NCBI GenBank assembly: GCA_023313575.1
Contig: JAJTTP010000001.1
Coordinates: 4,960,001 to 5,024,000 of the forward strand
Length of the DNA stretch: 64,000 nt
From: Eutypella sp. D-1
Taxonomy: Eukaryota > Ascomycota > Sordariomycetes > Xylariales > Diatrypaceae
Direction of reading: 5' to 3'
How positions within the stretch are numbered: position 1 is the first letter of the stretch; every line of letters starts with the position of its first letter. The notes beneath the pieces were generated by a model. That model saw only the letters and a program-made list of their open reading frames with translations, was not told the origin of the DNA and made no database searches. The position numbers and the translations under genes are program-made. This document shows positions 56,421 to 64,000 of the stretch, piece by piece.

Positions 56421-58670
56421 ATGTGTTTCGTCGAGTTCCTGGGGTACACGTGCGGGCACACGGGCCTGCCGGTACTGCGGCCCTGCCCGATGACGACGGG
56501 CCTGTACTCGAACCCGAGCTGTCCGCAGCCGGCGATGCGGCCGCAGCTGGAGGGAATGTACTGCGCGGCCTGCACGCGTATCATGCACGGTCGCTGGGTT
56601 GACATCATAGAAAATGAGCACCGCTGGGAGCACGAGCACGGCACCTGCAGCTGCCCCGTTCATTTCCCCGGCATGATGGAGCCTCGGATGATCGGCGCTC
56701 CTCGCCGCAGCAGCGACAGTACCACCGCTGCCAGTACGGGTGACACGAGCGTTCATCACACCCGCCCAGCCATAGCCTTCGGAAGCAACAGCGGCGAGGG
56801 CCTCGCCCAAAACATGGCTCAGCTGGCGCTCTCGAACACCGCTCCTGGTAGTGCTTCCACGCTCACTACGGGCCACAACAGCAACAGCGGCGAGAACACC
56901 AACAACAACAATAGCACAGGCAACCCGAGGAACAAGAACAAGGGCAAGAACAACAAGAAGGGCGGAAAGAACGGACGTCGCGGTGGCCAGAATAACGGCA
57001 ATGGCAGCAACAACAATGGCAATAACAATAACAACAGCAACAACAACAGCCAACGCAACACCAACCCAAACAACAGCGGCAGTACCTACCAGCAGCCCCA
57101 CCAGGCACAGAGCCAGCAGGAGCAGAGGGAGATGTATCCTCCGTTCGACGAGGTGCGCGACGAGAACGGCCAGGTCCGGTACACTGTCCGCCTGCCGAGT
57201 TACTACGGCGTGGAGTGGAGCTGGGACCACGCGGAACTACACAAGGACGGCCGGTGCGACTGCGGCGTGAGCTTCGACCAGTATTCGTCCGCCTTCAAGC
57301 CACAAGAATCCAACCCTTTTGATACCGCTTCAGGCACCTCTGCCGCCGTGGCTGAAGCCGGACCCAGCGGCAGCGGTTACAACAACAGCAGCAGCAGCAA
57401 CCAGGGCGCGTCCACCGCGGCGGGATTCCAGAGAACGCCGAGCGCGTACAGCCACAGAGCTAGCGAGAACGAGACCACCTTCCGCAACCCATGGGACAGC
57501 AACAACCGACGTGGAGGCCAAGGCGGCACACAGGCTACCTACGGACCGCCCTCAATCGGCACGAGCGCATACCCGACTCCTGAGATGCCGGCTGCGCCCG
57601 CCCCGACCCCAGCCGAGGGCTTCGTGACGACCGCGCCGCCGTTGCCGGCTTTTCCCTCCATTTCATCCGGACCCTTCCAGAGCACTCCTCACAACGACCC
57701 CTCCAGCTCCCGCGAGCAGCAGCGAGAGTACGTGCCCCCGCCCCATCCGCCCGCCGACCACTACACCCGCCCGGCGCGATGGAGCTGCAACTCGGCGCGC
57801 GAGTCCGGCTACTCGGTCGGAACCTTCGGACGTGCGCCCTCGAACACCACTGGTGCCGGATCTGCTGCCGATAGCAGCGCTTCTGCGACCTACAGCTCGT
57901 TCATGAGTCCGACCGCGAGCCCTTACGTGCCAACCCCGGGTAATAACAACAACAGCAGCCGCAGCACAGGCACAAACCCCAATGTCAACGCCGGTCCTTC
58001 CCCCAGCCACAACTCCTATGGCAGCGGCGGCGGCAGCAACGCCGCATTAGGCACAAGCAACAGCAGCGTGAACCGCTTTAACACCTCTTCCGCCTCCTCA
58101 TCCTCCTCGCAGCAGAGGCCCGTCGACATGAACACATGGTGGACGTCGCCAGCGGCGCTGGGGGTGCCGCGGGTAGGACTGCCACTGGGTCAGGGCCCCG
58201 AGGGCGGCGACGCAAGCGGGGTATCCCGCACGCCCGTGCCCCCGAACCAGCTCGTGCTGTACGACGTGGCAGCGAACTCGTACCACGCCAGTGTCGCGGC
58301 TGCCCGGTCTCCCGGCGGCGCACGCCCCCGTCTGCGCGGGGGCAACCCCGGTGGTTGGGGACAGGGCGAAGAGGAAGGCGGCGAGCAGGAACTGTCGCTC
58401 TTGCCGCTTAGTGGCTTCCCGATCGGTGCGGGTCCCGAGGGGGATTCTCACGCCGGTCCCTTTGAGCAGTGCGCGCTTTATCACGAGATTCAGGTCCTTC
58501 GCGCAGAAGAGATGCAGAATGAGATGAGCAGCGACGTCGCTTCCGACGGCGAATACGGCCGTCCTAACTACAACATGGGCACTGCGGCTGATGCGGAGAC
58601 GGCTCTGGATAATCGCCTCGAGAACACTAGGGAGCTGGAAGCGCGACGCTGTAGCTCAGTCGCTTTCTAA
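56421..58670 (+). CDS. Asn/Ser/Gly-rich protein with paired W-x-H/C-x-C motifs, unknown
   Basis: A single exon of 749 residues. The N-terminus is rich in potential zinc ligands: C11, H13, C22, C34, C48, C51, H56, then W69, H71, H73, C76, C78. A similar block recurs at W268, H270, H274, C279, C281 (W-[ED]-H-x-H-G-x-C-x-C-x-V-x-F with small insertions). Between them is a basic, Asn-rich region (residues ~150-225). Most of residues 290-640 is Ser/Gly/Pro/Asn-rich and probably disordered. Near the C-terminus FEQCALYHEIQVL (around 681-693) matches the small locus at 5.9 kb. No known domain is recognised; a zinc-dependent binding role is only a guess. It sits alone behind a 3.2-kb gene-free region. 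Confidence 0.82.
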   Translation: MCFVEFLGYTCGHTGLPVLRPCPMTTGLYSNPSCPQPAMRPQLEGMYCAACTRIMHGRWVDIIENEHRWEHEHGTCSCPVHFPGMMEPRMIGAPRRSSDSTTAASTGDTSVHHTRPAIAFGSNSGEGLAQNMAQLALSNTAPGSASTLTTGHNSNSGENTNNNNSTGNPRNKNKGKNNKKGGKNGRRGGQNNGNGSNNNGNNNNNSNNNSQRNTNPNNSGSTYQQPHQAQSQQEQREMYPPFDEVRDENGQVRYTVRLPSYYGVEWSWDHAELHKDGRCDCGVSFDQYSSAFKPQESNPFDTASGTSAAVAEAGPSGSGYNNSSSSNQGASTAAGFQRTPSAYSHRASENETTFRNPWDSNNRRGGQGGTQATYGPPSIGTSAYPTPEMPAAPAPTPAEGFVTTAPPLPAFPSISSGPFQSTPHNDPSSSREQQREYVPPPHPPADHYTRPARWSCNSARESGYSVGTFGRAPSNTTGAGSAADSSASATYSSFMSPTASPYVPTPGNNNNSSRSTGTNPNVNAGPSPSHNSYGSGGGSNAALGTSNSSVNRFNTSSASSSSSQQRPVDMNTWWTSPAALGVPRVGLPLGQGPEGGDASGVSRTPVPPNQLVLYDVAANSYHASVAAARSPGGARPRLRGGNPGGWGQGEEEGGEQELSLLPLSGFPIGAGPEGDSHAGPFEQCALYHEIQVLRAEEMQNEMSSDVASDGEYGRPNYNMGTAADAETALDNRLENTRELEARRCSSVAF

Positions 58671-59843
58671 CTTCTTCTTTTTTCTCCTTTCTTTTATTTG
58701 ACGTGGGTCCCTCCTGCTCTTCGGTATCTGACATCCTTTTGGTCCTGGGCGGAGAACCGTGGAACCCGACTTTAGGTGGGCGGGGTATGATATGAGGAGG
58801 GGGGCAGGGTGAGTCAGAGAGGAGCGTAAGTCTCGTGCATAACCAACCCATGCTACATATTATATTGTCTTCGTCTTCATCCTAACGCCATGAACAAGGG
58901 ATAGTATATGGAAATGACGCCTGACTAACCGAGGAGAATTGAACAGGCCCTACCACTTACGCATTATCCATCTGTATAACAATACCCTAGAGCTGACTGG
59001 CTGCACGTTATCGGTATCACCATTGCTAGGCTGCCTGTCCTTTTACTCATTTCATCTTTTATAAAGAGAACTCCATAACGGGGTAAAAGGGGGGAGAAAA
59101 AAGAATGGGCTGAACGACATGCATCATAGAACTACCCGAAAGAGGTACAGGGAAAAAAAGAGAAAGAAAAGCGGGGTGTGACCTATGGGGCTAACATGCG
59201 ACGACATGTGTGCATGATCTCGACCATATTGAGACATCAGCACTGTCTCTTCCGTCTTCGGGGTACCCGCATCTACCTACCATTTCGTCGGCCATTTGCC
59301 CCGAGCACTTATTCGTTAACAAGGACAGACGACCTGATCACGACCGTTCCGATGATGAGATGGGCAACGACGTGACGATAACAAGGTCATAACGGTAACG
59401 GTAACGAAGAAACAAGAGAGACGAAGAAGAAAGAGCGGGAGCGGGGTAGAGAACAAGACGAACATACACGGCGTTTCATATTCATCTCTTCTGCATTTAC
59501 ACATCTGCTTTTATTTTATGGTACAAGAAACGAAAAAAAAGGGGGGGGTACGGGGACAAGAAAAGAAGGGGTGGCATAGACGGGGTAAGGGAAAGAGAAA
59601 AGTTTGGCGTTTACCGGAATGGCTAAAAAAGAAAAAGGGAGAATTTGCTTCGGAGTTCTTAAAACAGCGGTGGCAGCACCATGGGACAGAGAAAAGAAAA
59701 CATCGTTTTTTTAACACATTTCATTTCTTCACCTCGGTCTGAATTTGGACTTCACTTTCGTCCCTTTCAGATCTGAAGTTTCGTCTTTCTCGTCGTCTTC
59801 TCTTTACTATTCTAAGGCCAGCATACACAAGTCCAAGCCCTAC
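58671..59843. other. convergent intergenic region
   Basis: 1.2 kb, low-complexity A/G-rich (59140-59175, 59400-59460, 59530-59640). The Lys-rich frames here are composition artefacts. Confidence 0.5.
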
Positions 59844-61588
59844 CTACCTGTCGACCTCACCTGCGCAGACAGTTAGCAACAAAAGAAAACACTTCTGGTG
59901 ATATGTAGAGCTGGGGCTAGAAGTGGTATATCTTGACTTACCGAACACCAGATCCATCGTGCCGATAATCGCCACAGCATCTGCTAGCAAGTGACCCTTG
60001 GCCACATGGTCGAAACCGCCCAAGTGGGCGAAACCCGGTGCCCTGATGGAGCAACGGTAAGGCCTCTCGCTTCCGTCGCTTACGAGGTACACACCCATCT
60101 CTCCCTTGGGGGCCTCAATTGCAGAATATGTATCGCCGGGTGGGACGGAGTAGCCCTTGGTGTGTAGCAGGAAGTGGTGGATCAGGGCCTCCATGTTCTC
60201 CTTCATGGCGGTCCGTGGTGGCGGGGAGACCTTGTAGTCCTCGACACGAACAGGGCCGGCAGGCATCTTGTTCAGGCACTGGTGGATGATCCGGAGGGAC
60301 TGGCGGAACTCCTCCATACGGCACAGGTATCGGTCGTAGCAGTCGCCGTTGACACCAACGGGGATATCGAAGTCGACCTGGTCATATGCGTCGTAGGGTT
60401 GGCTCTTCCGGACATCCCAGGGAATACCGGAACCGCGCAGCATGACACCAGAGAATGACAGGTTGAGGGCCTCTTCAGCAGTGACGACACCGACACCCTG
60501 CAACCGATCCTTCCAAATACGGTTGTCCGTCAACATTTCCTCAGTCTCATCGATCCGGTCACCAAACTGGGTGGCCCACTGGTAAATATCGTCGAGCAGG
60601 CCAACGGGGATATCTTGATGGACACCACCAGGTCGGATGTATGCTGCGTGGAGTCGGGCCCCAGACACTCGCTCATAGAATTCCTAGAAGGATACGTTAG
60701 TTGCGTTTGCATTTCGGAAGGGAAAGATAGGTCGGTCTTTAGGGTAGACTAGATTCGGAAGGACGCTTGAGACTAGACTAGACAGCAGTCCGAGCCATAA
60801 TAGAATCGATATGCGTTCTCTTTCTTAAAAGGACTAAAATAGTGAAACTTGTGCTGCGGAAGTAAAGCGAGGGCCTTTACCATCAACTTCTCACGCTCCT
60901 CGAAACCCCATAAGAAAGGAGTCAGAGCGCCGACGTCCATGGCGTGGGACAGGACGGACATGAGGTGGTTCAGAATTCTAGTGATCTCAGCGTACATGGT
61001 GCGGATGAACTTGGCGCGCTGGGGGATCTCGACGTTTAACAATTTCTCGACAGCGAGGGAGAAACACTGCTCGTTGGTCATAGCAGAACTGTAGTCAAGA
61101 CGGTCGAAGTAGGGCAGGGCTTGTAAGTAGGTCTTGTACTCGATGAGCTTCTCGGTACCGCGGTGCAGCAGACCAACATGGGGGTCGGCGCGGATGATCA
61201 ACTCGCCGTTGAGCTCGAGAATCAGGCGCAACACCCCGTGAGCAGCGGGATGCTGGGGGCCAAAGTTGACGGTGTAATGACGGATCTTGCGGTCCTCCAC
61301 GCTCTCCTCACGGGACTTGTCAACGGTGCCTTCGGGGCGCGCGGGGCGATGGATGCCGACCGGATCGGAGGGGTGGGAGAAGTCGGAGTCAACGGGGATG
61401 AGAGTGGTGCCCTGGACTGGAGGTATCTCGTTGGCCCTCCGCGAAGGGACCTGAGAGAAAGCGCGAATCGGGATTGACCTCAATCCTCGTCGGGTACTGC
61501 ATGAGGGACATGCGGAAGAGGAAGAAGAGGGTCGGAGGATCTGCAGGCGTCTGGCGCCGCAGCCGGCCATCCGATATAGCGACGCCAT
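59844..61588 (-). CDS. NADH:ubiquinone oxidoreductase 49-kDa subunit (NDUFS2/NuoD family)
   Basis: Three exons, complement(join(59844..59860, 59942..60683, 60881..61588)), 488 residues. The last exon is 17 bases and supplies the end GEVDR. A mitochondrial targeting sequence (Ser/Arg-rich, ~residues 1-45) precedes the conserved core: [95 protein letters not shown]-type [16 protein letters not shown] and [14 protein letters not shown]. The subunit forms part of the quinone-reduction site in the peripheral arm of complex I. The fungal orthologue in Neurospora is nuo-49. Intact, with usual length. Confidence 0.96.
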
Positions 61589-62604
61589 CTTGGTCTTTTA
61601 ATATCTGGTGCGGGCTGTCTGGTTGTGGTGAATTGGTGAGAGGGGTGGCAGAGCTCGACTCTTCCCCCCGAAACCGTAACCGAGAAAACGCACGCAAGAG
61701 TGGCGATGGATCGATGATGATGGAGGATGGTAGTGGATATTTTGGTGTTTTGCGGCGGTTGAATGTCCTTTAGAGCGTGCATTACAGATGTATAAGGTAC
61801 ATGCTGTGCGCCTGCTGTACGTGCCCATTTACTGGAGGTATTAAGGTACCGAGGTACTACATAGAGTACCTCCAGTCCCGTCATCGAAAATACCTAAAAT
61901 ACCTACGGCAGCACCTTTGTCCGGAGACTAAACCAGACACAGATTAGTGTAATGAAGCCTTGGCAGACTTGGTACTTGTCCCCAGACTGACGTGCCAATA
62001 AAACACCATCCAAAAGTCAGCCCCGCCAAGCAGCCACTTTTAAGGTTGATTCTCTCCCATCAAGTACATCATCTACTTAAGTGTCAAGTCAACCTTGATC
62101 AATTCCGAATGTCGATGAGTGTGAGTTCATGTTTCTATAATATCTGAGATTCCATTCAGAGTATTAAGACCCTAGTCTTCGTATCCTTTCCAAAACTCAC
62201 GGCCAGTACAACAATGAGATGCTCTCAACCAGTAGGCTTCGCAAGCTCGACTCGATGATTGCGACGATACGTAGAAATCAATTGTTTTCCTCAAAGTCGC
62301 CCTCCGGGCACTGCCACTGATAGGCTTAGACAAATACTACCATCTCATGCAAATTTGCTCCTGCGTTGAACCAATCACAGGTAGATTACCCATGGCTATA
62401 GCTATGAGGCGGTACGTATCAATGCATGGCCACAGGCGTAAGCCTGTCAGGCTCCATGTGATGTGTAATGACACCGAGAAATATTACTTCCACCAGCCCC
62501 CCCTCCATCTCTTTCCCTCACCCTAAAACACTTTCCTCTACACCTTTTTCGGACTGACTAGGCCTTCATTTGTTCCGTTTGATGTCTACGCTAGTTCATC
62601 CTCC
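61589..62604. other. divergent intergenic region, complex I subunit / NLR
   Basis: About 1 kb shared upstream region with no credible gene. It has short TACCTCCAGT/ACTGGAGGTA-like inverted sequences near 61832 and 61866. Confidence 0.5.
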
Positions 62605-64000
62605 ATGGCCGAAGCTGCGGGCCTCGTCGTAGGGGTTCTGGCACTAGCTGGCACCTTCAAGGACTGCGTCGATCTCTTCGCCTATATCAGTACGTCGCGT
62701 AACCTCGATGAGGACTATGATCTTCTCACTACCAAGCTGGATGTTGAAAAGCTCCTTCTTTTGCAATGGGCCCACCGAGTCCGCCTCTTGCATCCCGACT
62801 ATGATCGTCGACTAGACAATCCTAACACCTACGATGTGATTTCTCGTATCCTGGCCAACATACAACGGCTCCTTGGTGATAGTCAGACTCTCCAAGATCG
62901 CTATGGAATACTACGAATAGAGCAAGCCTCGATCATTAGTACCACCTCCAGCGTCAACGGCGCGATCAGTCAACCTCGAATGAATCGATTGCTGGCGGAC
63001 TTCGAGGCGCTATGCATCCGGAAGAAAGTAGTCCGCAAAGACGTCCCGTTACTGCACATGGCACGCTGGGCGATACACGACAAGGAAAAGTTTGAAGGAC
63101 TTATACGAGACCTTTCAGGTTGCATTTCGAACTTGAATTCCCTAGTACCAAATGCAGGAACCACGCTTGATCCAATGATCACAGAGGACTTACGAGCACT
63201 TCGTTTCAGTTATCCGCACCTATCCTCAGGATATTCTCGTGAGGGAGAGACTCTCATAGCAACTACCGCAGACCGTTTGGCCGGGGGCAACCTTACTAGA
63301 GTTCTGGACTGCCTTTGGTTTCGTGTTATGGACGACAGAAGAACTACCATACAGCACGCACACAAAGAGACACTCAAGTGGGCACTTGCTCCTCATGACG
63401 AGAATACCGAATATGAGTGGGATGACTTGTCTCATTGGTTTGAGCACGGGTCAGGCATTTATTGGGTTTCCGGCAAGGCAGGAAGCGGCAAGTCAACCCT
63501 CATGAAATACCTGTATGAGCTCAAGAAGACCAAAGACCTCCTGGCGTCTTGGGCAGGTCCTAGACCGTTGACCATAGTCAACTTCTTCTTCTATGCTCTC
63601 GGTTCTCCAGAGCAGAAAACTCAGACCGGACTCGACAGGGCGCTGTTATACCAAATCCTGAAGGCCGAGCCGTCATTAATTCCGGAACTGCTTCCCCAGA
63701 TGTGGCAGGAAGCACTTTCTACTTCGAAAGATATCGAGCTTCACCAGCCGTCGGCCGGAGAACTGAGAAACGCTCTGGCGGCTGTCAAATGTGGTTTTCA
63801 AAGCGCACGGAAACTTTGCTTCTTCATCGATGGACTTGATGAATATGACGGTGACTGCTTCACGGGGACCTCTACCATACAGGATTTAGCCACCAACTTA
63901 GACATCAAGATCATCGTGTCGAGCAGACCAACTCCACTATGTGTGCACTCGTTCAAAGCATGCCCAACACTCCGCCTTCAAGATTTAACCAAGAGGGACA
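62605..64000 (+). CDS. HeLo-NACHT NLR-like protein, 3' end outside window
   Basis: The frame is open from the ATG at 62605 to the window edge (465 codons, no stop and no intron needed). Residues 1-~210 look like a HeLo domain: MAEAAGLVVGVLALAGTFKD, then the CVDLFAYI segment and later LLADFEALCIRKK. HeLo is the membrane-targeting cell-death domain of HET-S and related NLRs. A NACHT NTPase follows, with Walker A GKAGSGKST (290-298), Walker B FFIDGLDEYD (406-415) and the sensor-like IIVSSRP (436-442). The C-terminal repeats expected in fungal NLRs (WD, ANK or TPR) lie beyond the window. Such proteins act in heterokaryon incompatibility or related recognition (family knowledge). Confidence 0.92.
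   Translation, partial: MAEAAGLVVGVLALAGTFKDCVDLFAYISTSRNLDEDYDLLTTKLDVEKLLLLQWAHRVRLLHPDYDRRLDNPNTYDVISRILANIQRLLGDSQTLQDRYGILRIEQASIISTTSSVNGAISQPRMNRLLADFEALCIRKKVVRKDVPLLHMARWAIHDKEKFEGLIRDLSGCISNLNSLVPNAGTTLDPMITEDLRALRFSYPHLSSGYSREGETLIATTADRLAGGNLTRVLDCLWFRVMDDRRTTIQHAHKETLKWALAPHDENTEYEWDDLSHWFEHGSGIYWVSGKAGSGKSTLMKYLYELKKTKDLLASWAGPRPLTIVNFFFYALGSPEQKTQTGLDRALLYQILKAEPSLIPELLPQMWQEALSTSKDIELHQPSAGELRNALAAVKCGFQSARKLCFFIDGLDEYDGDCFTGTSTIQDLATNLDIKIIVSSRPTPLCVHSFKACPTLRLQDLTKRD

Noticed and set aside
56211..57230. 339-codon open frame on the minus strand
   Set aside because: It is antisense to the Asn/Ser-rich gene and its Val/Ala/Leu content mirrors AAC/GCC repeats; no domain.
59518..59742. 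Lys-rich 74-codon frame
   Set aside because: Product of an A/G-rich low-complexity tract in the 3' flank of two convergent genes.
1..64000. CRISPR arrays, bacterial operons, intact transposons
   Set aside because: The window is eukaryotic with spliced genes. No regularly spaced repeats and no transposase or reverse-transcriptase motifs were seen.

Overview
This is a nuclear chromosome segment from a filamentous ascomycete (Pezizomycotina; a Sordariomycete is my best guess, an inference without a search). The evidence is gene structure: most genes carry several short introns (about 45-120 nt) with GT..AG ends and CTAAC/CTGAC branch-like sites. The gene set also fits: a HeLo-NACHT NLR, a SAT4-type membrane protein, a PilB-type eisosome protein, fungal P450s, VTC4, RMT2 and a nuclear gene for the complex I 49-kDa subunit. 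Exon coordinates below were worked out by eye from splice consensus and reading phase. For every spliced gene the exon lengths sum to a multiple of three and the joined frame stays open.

Layout. 0-7.4 kb is accessory: a TPR-CHAT protease-like protein cut by the left edge, a MYND-finger protein, a small possible spliced gene and an inverted repeat. 7.9-16.9 kb holds the Pol I/III subunit RPC40, an MDR enoyl-reductase-like enzyme, an unrecognised five-exon membrane protein and an astacin-like metallopeptidase. 19.6-31.7 kb is a housekeeping block: VTC4 (polyphosphate synthesis), RMT2 (arginine methyltransferase), hexokinase and OST1 (N-glycosylation). 32.4-41.0 kb has a nine-exon MFS transporter, a REI1-like zinc-finger protein, a tiny His-rich protein and a PilB-like eisosome protein. 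41.7-51.3 kb is accessory metabolism: two P450s around a SAT4-type membrane protein. 51.6-64 kb has COQ6, an Asn/Ser/Gly-rich unknown protein with paired W-x-H/C-x-C motifs, the complex I 49-kDa subunit, and a HeLo-NACHT NLR cut by the right edge.

Common themes. COQ6 and the complex I subunit are both mitochondrial respiratory genes. CHAT proteins and HeLo-NACHT NLRs belong to families linked to fungal regulated cell death, but here they lie at opposite ends and no functional link is visible. No polyketide synthase, NRPS or terpene cyclase was seen, so the P450s, MFS pump and reductase do not form a recognisable biosynthetic cluster. The most unusual items are a 99-bp inverted repeat whose arms differ only at third codon positions within one shared short reading frame, an EQCAL motif shared by two loci 52 kb apart, and a palindromic decamer (TACCTAGGTA) present at least five times in intergenic DNA.
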